The notes beneath the pieces were generated by a model. It did not search any database, was not told where the DNA came from, and was given only the letters and a program-made list of their open reading frames with translations. From Nocardioidaceae bacterium (GTDB lineage: Bacteria; Actinomycetota; Actinomycetes; Propionibacteriales; Nocardioidaceae), in the NCBI GenBank assembly GCA_013696065.1, contig JACCZJ010000317.1:1-11759 (forward strand): a stretch of DNA of 11,759 bases, written 5' to 3'. This document shows positions 1-6,119 of this stretch, piece after piece; within the stretch, counting starts at the first letter, position 1, and each line of letters begins with the position of its first letter. A program made the position numbers and the translations under genes.

Positions 1-270
1 GTCGAGGTCTCGGCGCACCGCCTGTCGATCCCGCTGGGGGTCGATCCAGAGCTCGACGATGGCACCCTCGGGGCAGTCTGGGACCAGCGACCAGATGACG
101 CGGAGGGACGCGGCCCGCAGCAGCGCACGATCGGCGATGAGGAGACTACCGTGCAACGATTCCTTGACGACGTCCAAGGACAGCGGTGGCAACCTGGTGG
201 CCTGGGCAAGGGAACGACCCTGAGTTGTCTTGCCCGCTGCCGGCAGCCCGCTGATCACCACCAGTGTCAT
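1..270 (-). CDS. P-loop ATP-binding kinase-like protein (AAA_33 type), 3' part outside window
   Basis: Reading the minus strand from ATG at 270-268 gives 90 codons with no stop up to the window edge, so only the N-terminus is present. The protein opens with a beta strand (TLVVISG) and a Walker A loop, GLPAAGKT (residues 8-15), followed by SLDVVKESL (residues 31-39). This resembles the nucleotide-binding loop and downstream acidic residue of AAA_33 / zeta-toxin-like small-molecule kinases. The start is supported by a GGAGG eight bases upstream; in-frame ATGs at 285 and 333 have weaker support. These proteins usually phosphorylate small substrates with ATP in the cytoplasm, but nothing here identifies the substrate. 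It diverges from the glycosyltransferase at 524 and is probably outside the glycan locus. The P-loop call is firm; the exact family is less so because the second half is missing. Confidence 0.8.
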   Translation of the reverse strand, partial: MTLVVISGLPAAGKTTQGRSLAQATRLPPLSLDVVKESLHGSLLIADRALLRAASLRVIWSLVPDCPEGAIVELWIDPQRDRQAVRRDLD

Positions 271-278
271 CGAGACAG

Positions 279-283
279 CCTCC
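279..283 (-). promoter_or_regulatory. Ribosome binding site deciding the kinase-like gene start
   Basis: On the minus strand GGAGG lies eight bases before ATG 270-268. It overlaps the next in-frame ATG upstream (285-283), which argues for the downstream start. Confidence 0.6.
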
Positions 284-417
284 ATCTCAAACGTGCCGCC
301 GCGCCACTGGTCGGCTGGCCTCCTCGACTCCATGCTTCGACCGCCGCCGCGCCCCGCTGCCAACACCGACTCAAACAGGTCGCCGTATCGTTCATCGTGC
401 GCGTGGGCCTCCCTTCT

Positions 418-446
418 CGGTTGGGTGGGCAATAGCAACCGGCCCA
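418..446. repeat. Two overlapping inverted repeats in the divergent intergenic region
   Basis: CGGTTG (418-423) is perfectly complementary to CAACCG (436-441). TGGGC (426-430) is complementary to GCCCA (442-446). The two pairs interleave, so as RNA they are alternative or pseudoknotted; as DNA they could be operator half-sites. They lie in the 253-base gap between the divergent kinase-like gene and the first glycosyltransferase. I see no convincing -35/-10 pair in this gap. A regulatory role is inference. Confidence 0.3.
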
Positions 447-523
447 ATAGGTCCCGGGCACCACGTGAGAGAACCGAAACTCGACTCCTGCCCGCTCACA
501 CGAGGCGGGGAAGGGTGCATGTC

Positions 524-1747
524 ATGAGGATCCTGCAACTGCATAACCGTCAGGGAAGCGGTGGGGCCACTGGAGGGCACGGTCGAGAGGTGGGGGCGCT
601 GGAAGTGATGGCCCATGAGGCTCATATGCTCGCAGCGGCCGGGCATGACATTGAGCAATTCACCCTCCCCGCCGCTGAAGATATGGGGCTAGGGTCGGCT
701 CGCCTGGGCTTGAAGGCGGTCTGGAACGCAGAGGCGTACCGACAAGTGAGTGAACGCGTCAAGCGGTTCGGGCCGGATGTCGTCCATGTCCACACGCCCT
801 TTCCGGTGATGTCCCCGGCGGTTTTCCAAGCAGCCAACAGGCTCGACGTCGCCACCGTGACGACGGTGCATGGCTACCGCTACTCCTGTATTGCCGGAAC
901 GTGCTTCAGAAACGGTGGCTTATGCCAGGACTGCATCGGGAAAAGGCTGAAATGGCCGGGGCTATGGCATCGTTGCTACCACGACAGCGTTGCCGCCAGC
1001 GGTGCGCTTACCTTGAGTCTGGCGCTGCACCGGAGAACCCTCCACAGGGAGGTGGACCGCTTCATTGCCCTCACGTCCTTCTCGAAACACCTGCTGGTAC
1101 GAGATGGCATCCCGGCCCATAAGATCGTCGTCAAGCCGAACTCGGTGCCTGACCCAGGCACGGATATCGAGGAGGTGACGAGCAAGAATCGCTACGTCGC
1201 ATTTGTTGGCCGGTTGACGGCTATCAAAGGGATTCGCACACTGCTCGCCGCCTGGAAACACGTGCCTCAGGGGAGCCTCGAGCTACACATTGCCGGCGAC
1301 GGACCGCTCCGACCCATGGTTGAGCAACACTGTCGCGACGACGCATCCATAAGCTACCTGGGATGGCTTGACGAGAGCGGAGTCTATGACTTGATGGCGA
1401 AGGCAGAATGCGTGGTGGTTCCATCGGAGTGGTACGAGGGAGGATTGCCGCTCGTCCTGCTGCGCAGTTTTGCGGTCGGCACACCAGTCATTGTGTCGAA
1501 TCTCGAGAACTTAGCCGACGGTGTCGTACACGGCCATACCGGGTTATCGTTCGACACGGGTGACGTCCTGTCGCTGGCGCACGCCCTGAGCCAAGTTGCC
1601 CACGAGCCGGCCTCCTTTCGCAGAATGCGTCTGAACGCTCGAGAGGCGTACCTGCAGCACTATTCCCCCGACGTGAATCTGGCGAGAATCGAGTCGATAT
1701 ATACCCAGGTGCTCATCGATCGAGCCAGCGGCCGTCCCGAAAGATGA
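524..1747 (+). CDS. GT4-family glycosyltransferase with cysteine cluster
   Basis: This is a 407-residue GT-B glycosyltransferase that probably transfers a sugar from a nucleotide donor to a lipid-linked acceptor at the inner membrane face. The N-terminal half begins MRILQLHNR, has a glycine-rich loop (residues 11-20) and VVHVHTPFP (87-94). It also contains HGYRYSCIAGTCFRNGGLC (116-134) with cysteines at 122, 127, 134 and 137, a pattern seen in some GT4 enzymes. The C-terminal donor domain shows FVGRLTAIKG (227-236), IAGDGPL (256-262) and PSEWYEGGLP (300-309). The usual second glutamate of the E-x7-E motif is replaced by arginine (R314 in LRSFAVGTPVI). The start at 524 matches the family N-terminus and follows a GGGGAAGGG purine stretch; the frame is open further upstream, but that part does not look like protein. 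First gene of the plus-strand block; 219 bases separate it from the epimerase. Donor and linkage are unknown. Confidence 0.88.
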   Translation: MRILQLHNRQGSGGATGGHGREVGALEVMAHEAHMLAAAGHDIEQFTLPAAEDMGLGSARLGLKAVWNAEAYRQVSERVKRFGPDVVHVHTPFPVMSPAVFQAANRLDVATVTTVHGYRYSCIAGTCFRNGGLCQDCIGKRLKWPGLWHRCYHDSVAASGALTLSLALHRRTLHREVDRFIALTSFSKHLLVRDGIPAHKIVVKPNSVPDPGTDIEEVTSKNRYVAFVGRLTAIKGIRTLLAAWKHVPQGSLELHIAGDGPLRPMVEQHCRDDASISYLGWLDESGVYDLMAKAECVVVPSEWYEGGLPLVLLRSFAVGTPVIVSNLENLADGVVHGHTGLSFDTGDVLSLAHALSQVAHEPASFRRMRLNAREAYLQHYSPDVNLARIESIYTQVLIDRASGRPER

Positions 1748-1754
1748 GAAACAA

Positions 1755-1772
1755 CAGTTACGGACCGTACTG
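1755..1772. repeat. Imperfect palindrome just after the glycosyltransferase stop
   Basis: TACGG (1759-1763) and CCGTA (1765-1769) flank a single A, and the outer CAGT/CTG bases extend the dyad with one unpaired base. A one-base loop cannot form an RNA hairpin of this length, so this is not an intrinsic terminator; a protein-binding site is possible. The rest of the 219-base gap to 1967 shows no clear gene or promoter. Confidence 0.25.
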
Positions 1773-1932
1773 ATGCGGATGCACTGAGGTCCTCGGGGAC
1801 GCGAGCTGGTCCGAAAAGCTCGAGTATCTGCGTTTGTCCACCGCGAGGTAGCGTGTTTGGTTGCGGGCGACGTACTGTGAGGTGCCCCGGCAGACAGCGA
1901 CAACTCTCGGTCGATGATGAGTCTGGTTGTCA

Positions 1933-1950
1933 CCCCAATCAACTGTGGGG
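1933..1950 (+). repeat. Small hairpin ahead of the epimerase ribosome binding site
   Basis: CCCCA (1933-1937) pairs with TGGGG (1946-1950) around an eight-base loop. It ends six bases before the GGGAG ribosome binding site (1956-1960) of the gene starting at 1967. At five base pairs it is weak and may be chance. Confidence 0.2.
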
Positions 1951-1966
1951 CGAATGGGAGACACTG

Positions 1967-2893
1967 ATGCGCACGGTTGTTGTGGGTGGCCAGGGATTTT
2001 TGGGTGGAGCGATTGTGGCTGACCTGCTGGCCAGAGGAGACGGGGTGACAGTCTTCGATCAGATGGCCGATTCTGCCACCTGCGACGCCATTTTCGGCCC
2101 TGGTTCTGTCCGCGTCGTGAGAGGAGACATTGGAGATCCGGCTGCTCTCCAGATGGCGTTCAAGGACGCCGAGGAGGTCTATCACCTGGCTGGAGTTCTC
2201 GGTACGTCAGAACTCGAAGACAGTGTGCTGGGTGCGATCCATGGGAACGTGATCGGTGCGGTCAACGTGTTCGATGCTGCCATTGCTTGCCGTGTGCCTG
2301 TCGTTTTCTTTCCGTCCAAGCCCAATGTATGGCTCAACACCTACACGGTGACCAAGTACGCCGCCGAACAGTTCGCCCGCTTGTATACGATGCATAGGTC
2401 GGTTCGTATACCTTCGCTGCGGTACTTCAATGCATATGGACCGAGGCAGTCGATCGTCCCCATCCGCAAGTTGGTGCCGACCTTCGCTGTGCAGGCGATG
2501 AAGGGGTTACCCCTGACCGTGTACGGCGAGGGCGACCAGATGGTTGACCTGATCTTCTCGGTCGACCTCGCCAGACTGACGGTGGACTTCACCCGAGCCT
2601 GTTTCGACGGGGAGCCGTTGGATTGCGGAAGAGGGCTACCCGTCAGTGTCATGGAGATCGCGACAGCCGTCAACGATTTCTTCGATAATCAGGCAGGGGT
2701 GCTGCATTTGCCTATGCGACGCGGCGAAATCGCGGGCACCTTGCTGGTTGCCGACCGAGAAGCCCTGGAGCAGGTCGTCGGCCCGAGGACGTTCACGGAT
2801 TTTGACGAGTCTCTGAGTACGACACTGCGGTGGTACGCATCTCGAACTACCAAAGAGATCGAACACGCCGCGGCCTCGCTCCTCGCCGCATAA
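1967..2893 (+). CDS. NAD-dependent nucleotide-sugar epimerase/dehydratase (extended SDR)
   Basis: This 308-residue extended short-chain dehydrogenase would convert a nucleotide-linked sugar (epimerisation or dehydration) in the cytoplasm to supply donors for the glycan. The Rossmann motif G7-x2-G10-x2-G13 (GGQGFLG) opens the protein. D31 ends the second strand, as expected for NAD-preferring members, and D54 lies in GDIGD. The catalytic Y-x3-K is Y126-TVT-K130, followed by RYFNAYGPRQ (152-161), a typical substrate-loop signature. The segment between the candidate catalytic serine (S117 in FPSKPNVWLNTY) and Y126 is much shorter than in classical GalE/RmlB enzymes. The start at 1967 has GGGAG six bases upstream and puts the Rossmann strand at the N-terminus. 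It lies 32 bases upstream of the phosphoglycosyl transferase, so the two are probably cotranscribed. Substrate cannot be assigned. Confidence 0.88.
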   Translation: MRTVVVGGQGFLGGAIVADLLARGDGVTVFDQMADSATCDAIFGPGSVRVVRGDIGDPAALQMAFKDAEEVYHLAGVLGTSELEDSVLGAIHGNVIGAVNVFDAAIACRVPVVFFPSKPNVWLNTYTVTKYAAEQFARLYTMHRSVRIPSLRYFNAYGPRQSIVPIRKLVPTFAVQAMKGLPLTVYGEGDQMVDLIFSVDLARLTVDFTRACFDGEPLDCGRGLPVSVMEIATAVNDFFDNQAGVLHLPMRRGEIAGTLLVADREALEQVVGPRTFTDFDESLSTTLRWYASRTTKEIEHAAASLLAA

Positions 2894-2925
2894 CCCAGTG
2901 TCCGGGGTGCTCGGGAGTTCGTGTG

Positions 2926-3558
2926 ATGTTGACGTCGAAGCAGCAAGCCGTGATCAAGCGTGGTCTCGACATCGTTGGTGCTGCGTCACTGCTCGTCTTG
3001 ACAACGCCGGTCATCTTCTCGTGTGCGCTGCTCGTCCGGGTGATCAGCCCCGGTCCGGCGTTCTTCCGTCAGTTGCGCCCGGGCCGAGGTGGACAACCGT
3101 TCGCGTTGTACAAGATCCGCACCATGGGGACAGACGCGGACCTCGTTTTCGCGCGCCTGATGCGTACGGATCCTTGCGCATTGAAAGAGTGGGAGACGTA
3201 TGGCCGGCTAGCGGAGGACCCACGACTGATTCCGCGCGTCGGACGCCTGCTGAGACGCACGAGCATCGACGAGTTGCCGCAGCTGGTCAACGTACTCCGC
3301 GGGGACATGTCACTCGTTGGCCCTCGGCCGCTGCCGTCAGCGGTTGTCGAGGGTCTGCCCGCTATGGCGATCGAAGCCCGAGAAACGGTCCGACCCGGCC
3401 TCACCGGTCTGTGGCAGGTTCTCGGGCGCAGCGATCTCGACCTTTCGCAGCTCCTCACCCTCGACGAGGCTTATGTTGCCAACTGGTCCCTGGCGCTCGA
3501 CGTCCAGATCCTGCTCCGTACTCCCGTGGCCGTCGTGTGCCGTCGGGGAGCTTACTGA
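2926..3558 (+). CDS. Undecaprenyl-phosphate sugar phosphotransferase (monotopic phosphoglycosyl transferase, WbaP/PglC type)
   Basis: This 210-residue enzyme of the bacterial sugar transferase family moves a sugar-1-phosphate from a nucleotide donor onto undecaprenyl phosphate, the committed first step of glycan assembly. After a short basic N-terminus (KRGLDI, 11-16) a single hydrophobic segment (about 17-40) ends in SPGPAFFRQ (41-49), as in the re-entrant membrane helix of this superfamily. Then come YKIRTM (62-67), the catalytic Asp-Glu pair D115-E116 in TSIDELPQLVNVLRGDMSLVG, GPRP (132-135), RPGLTGLWQV (156-165) and the C-terminal RRGAY. It has only the minimal catalytic domain and lacks the four-helix N-terminal region of full-length WbaP/WcaJ. 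The start at 2926 has GGGAG eight bases upstream. Last gene of the plus-strand block; the donor sugar is not predictable. Confidence 0.93.
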   Translation: MLTSKQQAVIKRGLDIVGAASLLVLTTPVIFSCALLVRVISPGPAFFRQLRPGRGGQPFALYKIRTMGTDADLVFARLMRTDPCALKEWETYGRLAEDPRLIPRVGRLLRRTSIDELPQLVNVLRGDMSLVGPRPLPSAVVEGLPAMAIEARETVRPGLTGLWQVLGRSDLDLSQLLTLDEAYVANWSLALDVQILLRTPVAVVCRRGAY

Positions 3559-3622
3559 GGTGGAGGGCGTCGCCCCGGTGCCGATACCGCGCGGTGGTGA
3601 GCGCAGCTGGTCTTCGGGCGCA
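3559..3622. other. Convergent intergenic gap
   Basis: This 64-base gap separates the convergent phosphoglycosyl transferase and flippase genes. It holds a perfect 10-base palindrome, ACCGCGCGGT (3586-3595), but no stem followed by a T-run on either strand, so an intrinsic terminator is not evident. Confidence 0.4.
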
Positions 3623-5011
3623 TCACCCCGGGGTTTCCCGGATCACACGTAGGCTGGGCCGCACGGTCAGGTGGGTCCTGAGGCCCATGCGCAGGTTGGC
3701 GAGCATCCACAGAACTGCCGACACAACGATGGTCACGGCAGCGGCGCCCGCCGCCAGGCCGACTCCGCCGAAGACAGCACCCAACAGCCCGCCCACGCCG
3801 ACACGCACGACGACCGCACACCACATGACCCGGGCCACCAGTCTCTCGTGTCGAGACATCGTGAGAGCCATCCCGCACATGCCGGCCAGGACATTGCTTG
3901 CGCTGCCGAGCGCCAAGAGCAGCAGCATCGTCGATGCGCTCCCGAAGTGCGGTCCGTACACGATTCGGAGGACAGGGCCGGGTATGACGAGGAGCGGTAT
4001 CCAAAAAACAGCCATCGCGACCGCCGCGAAGGTGGCACCCGTGCGCAGAAGCATCTCCAACCGGCGATCATCGACCTTCGACAACCGCGCGACAGCTGGG
4101 GCGAACACCATCGCCACCGCCGCAAGCGGCACCGTCAGCACGCCCGTCAGCCGCTGCGCCGCGGCGAACAGGGAAGCGCCAGAACTCGACAGCACAGCCG
4201 TCGCCAGCCATACCTCGACGACGCCGTTCAGGTAACCACCCAGCAGGGTGCTGGCGAAGTACCAGTGACGGATTGTCACGAGCCGCGCATCTCGCAGCAC
4301 CGACCCCGTTTCCTCCAGGTGCCGCCACAGGGGGGTCACCCGGCGGCTGGCCACGGCGACCGGGGCGACATATCCGGTCGCCATGGCCGCAAATACGTTG
4401 ACCAACCCCGAGTCGGGAGCAAACACCAGGAGCGTTGCCATGAGCACGCCTTGGCATGCGGCGACCAGTGCACCTCCCGATAAGCCCTCCAGGAGGCTGG
4501 CGAACCGAACCTGACCGAATCCCCGGAGGTAACTCGCCGACAGCTTCTGCTGACCGCCGAGCCACACGAGCAGACCCATGAGCACTGCCAACGTCACCCT
4601 CTCAGCAGTGCGTGAGACGGTGGTCAGGGCAAAGGTGACGCCGCCGGCGATAGTCCCGGTCACGGGCAGCAGCAAGCAGGAGACGACCCGTGCGTCACGG
4701 CGCAGCTCTTGGAGTCCCTCGAGGTTGTCCACGTCCAGGCGTGCTGCCTGGCGCATACCGCCCCGGTGGACACCCATGAGTCCGAGCTGTCCAAGCATCG
4801 TCGACACGGTGATGGCCAGGATGAACTGGGCGAAGGAGTCAGCCAGCAATCGCGCGGCCATGGCGTTGACCGCGAGATACCCCAGGAGTGCGGCGGCGTA
4901 CCAAAAGATCACCCATGAAGCCGCGGCACCAATGTGCAGCCGGACGAACCGCCCGCCGGGCGGTCCCGCCTCCGCGCCGAGGGATCGTGCCGGGTCGCCG
5001 TCTCTCTTCAT
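3623..5011 (-). CDS. Wzx-like polysaccharide/oligosaccharide flippase (MOP superfamily)
   Basis: This 462-residue integral membrane protein has about a dozen hydrophobic segments, the size and topology of Wzx/MurJ-type lipid-linked oligosaccharide flippases. Visible segments include SWVIFWYAAALLGYLAV (32-48), AQFILAITVSTML (61-73), VVSCLLLPVTGTIAGGVTF (109-127) and a run of C-terminal helices ending near NLRMGLRTHL. Short basic loops (for example YLRGFGQVRF, 161-170) lie between helices. Its expected role is moving the finished lipid-linked glycan across the cytoplasmic membrane. The start ATG (5011-5009) has no good ribosome binding site and lies 15 bases after the sulfotransferase stop, so translation is probably coupled. 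Codon use is very GC-rich compared with the first two genes of the locus. The family rests on size, hydrophobicity pattern and context rather than a single diagnostic motif. Confidence 0.85.
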   Translation of the reverse strand: MKRDGDPARSLGAEAGPPGGRFVRLHIGAAASWVIFWYAAALLGYLAVNAMAARLLADSFAQFILAITVSTMLGQLGLMGVHRGGMRQAARLDVDNLEGLQELRRDARVVSCLLLPVTGTIAGGVTFALTTVSRTAERVTLAVLMGLLVWLGGQQKLSASYLRGFGQVRFASLLEGLSGGALVAACQGVLMATLLVFAPDSGLVNVFAAMATGYVAPVAVASRRVTPLWRHLEETGSVLRDARLVTIRHWYFASTLLGGYLNGVVEVWLATAVLSSSGASLFAAAQRLTGVLTVPLAAVAMVFAPAVARLSKVDDRRLEMLLRTGATFAAVAMAVFWIPLLVIPGPVLRIVYGPHFGSASTMLLLLALGSASNVLAGMCGMALTMSRHERLVARVMWCAVVVRVGVGGLLGAVFGGVGLAAGAAAVTIVVSAVLWMLANLRMGLRTHLTVRPSLRVIRETPG

Positions 5012-5026
5012 GGCGCTGCACGAGAG

Positions 5027-5974
5027 CTACACACCCGGCGGCCCACTCCCACGTTGCAACCGCGGATCCGGTGTGATCGATGCCTCCCACATCGGCGACC
5101 ACGACAGACCGGTACGAGCGTCCTGCTCGCGGAGGGAGGCGCTGACAGCGGCGCGCCCCTCGCAGTGCAGGCTCTCGAGCGCCTGGAGCTGGTAGTCGTC
5201 ACAACTGGCGAGAGCTTCTGTAAGCGTCGCCAGGGGTGTGTCCGTGGTGACGAGGGCCCGCAGCCTCCTCATCCGCTGCATGCCCAATCGCCGACGAGCC
5301 CATGGGTAGAGCCTGCCGCGACGCAGGCGGTGGTATGCGCTGCGATATGCACTCCTTCGGAAGCTGACCACCTCATTCTTGTGGGAGTGCGCCGCCGCTG
5401 ACGGCTCCCAATCGGGGATAGCCAAGCCGTCGTACACAACGCGAGTAACGGCACGTTGATCTTCTGTGAGGATGCAGAACGGGACGACGACTGTCTGTTC
5501 TTTGGGAAAGACCTGGGAGATGGCATCCAGCCAGCGTCGGTAATCGCTCGCGCCAAGATAGACCGCGTTGTTTTCAAGCGCGGCTCCGAACGTCTCGGCG
5601 GATTCGTTGTGGAAGTAGTGCAACAGGTACAGATAGTGCGAGAGGGCCCTGGAGACGGGGGGGCGGACCACATAGACCACAAACGCATCGGGCGCGGCCG
5701 CGGCGAGGCGACTCAATGCCTCGGGAAACTGGGGGAAGGTTGTGGACGTGCTCGCGTCGAGTCGGTACACCCCTTCCCGTCGAGGCTCATACAGGCTTTC
5801 GTACCACTCATGACCCCGGCCGTACTCTCGGCTGAAGAAGTTGGGTTCCTTCACAGCCCCCGCGTCGATGCTCGGATGTTCTGCCAGTTGAGCTGCCAGG
5901 AAGGTCGTCCCGCTGCGCGCCGACCCCACAATGGCCAGATCCGGACCCCGCCCGTGAACCGACGACTGTGCCAC
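5027..5974 (-). CDS. PAPS-dependent sulfotransferase
   Basis: This 315-residue cytoplasmic sulfotransferase would transfer sulfate from PAPS to an acceptor, here most likely a sugar or glycolipid. The 5'-phosphosulfate-binding loop is GSARSGTTFLAAQL (17-30), followed by KEPNFFS (42-48). The 3'-phosphate-binding segment is YVVRPPVSRALSHYLYL (101-117), with the family's R104 and S112 correctly spaced. W58 and Y59 (HEWYESLY) match the usual W-Y region before the substrate site. Translation starts at GTG 5974-5972 behind a perfect AAGGAGG six bases upstream. It is the first gene of a two-gene minus-strand operon with the flippase. A divergent 145-base gap separates it from the aldo/keto reductase. 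Acceptor and position (O- or N-sulfation) cannot be read from sequence. PAPS synthesis genes are not in the window. Confidence 0.92.
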   Translation of the reverse strand: MAQSSVHGRGPDLAIVGSARSGTTFLAAQLAEHPSIDAGAVKEPNFFSREYGRGHEWYESLYEPRREGVYRLDASTSTTFPQFPEALSRLAAAAPDAFVVYVVRPPVSRALSHYLYLLHYFHNESAETFGAALENNAVYLGASDYRRWLDAISQVFPKEQTVVVPFCILTEDQRAVTRVVYDGLAIPDWEPSAAAHSHKNEVVSFRRSAYRSAYHRLRRGRLYPWARRRLGMQRMRRLRALVTTDTPLATLTEALASCDDYQLQALESLHCEGRAAVSASLREQDARTGLSWSPMWEASITPDPRLQRGSGPPGV

Positions 5975-5980
5975 CTGTCG

Positions 5981-5987
5981 CCTCCTT
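5981..5987 (-). promoter_or_regulatory. Strong ribosome binding site for the sulfotransferase
   Basis: AAGGAGG on the minus strand lies six bases before the GTG start at 5974. It fixes this non-ATG start and predicts strong initiation for the sulfotransferase-flippase operon. Confidence 0.8.
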
Positions 5988-6074
5988 CAGGGCCCTCTGG
6001 CCTCATCGTAAGACGACGCCCAGGGCTGGCGCCATCGAACGCCCGGCAGCTAGGTTGACGTCCATAACCGTCCA

Positions 6075-6110
6075 AGTCTTCCCCCTCCACCAAGACTCGG
6101 GGAGTGGAGG
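6075..6110 (+). promoter_or_regulatory. Candidate pseudoknot sequestering the aldo/keto reductase ribosome binding site
   Basis: Stem 1 pairs AGTCTT (6075-6080) with AAGACT (6092-6097). Stem 2 pairs CCTCCAC (6084-6090) with GTGGAGG (6104-6110). Both are perfect Watson-Crick, and they interleave in the order of an H-type pseudoknot, with connecting loops of 3, 1 and 6 bases. The 3' strand of stem 2 contains the GGAGG (6106-6110) nine bases before GTG 6120, so folding would block ribosome access. The pairing is directly visible; function as a translational switch is inference, and neither the transcript start nor a ligand is known. It matches no riboswitch consensus I can identify. Confidence 0.45.
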
Positions 6111-6119
6111 CTGACCGAA

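Noticed and set aside
230..523. Extension of the first glycosyltransferase upstream to 230
   Set aside because: The extra 98 residues are Arg/Pro/Ser-rich, overlap the start of the divergent kinase-like gene, and the GT4 N-terminus begins at MRILQLHNR (524).
1744..1773. Nine-codon frame (ATG 1744) overlapping the glycosyltransferase stop as ATGA
   Set aside because: It has no ribosome binding site of its own and no attenuator-like partner structure; such short frames are common by chance.
1544..2185. Minus-strand open frame of 213 codons across the glycosyltransferase-epimerase gap
   Set aside because: It is antisense to both gene ends, has no family-like sequence, and the gap alone does not carry a coding signal.
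2898..4235. A long (445-codon) plus-strand open frame spanning the phosphoglycosyl transferase 3' part and the flippase region
   Set aside because: It overlaps two strongly supported genes in other frames, has low-complexity Arg/Pro/Ser/Thr-rich composition and no recognisable domain, as expected of a shadow frame in GC-rich DNA.
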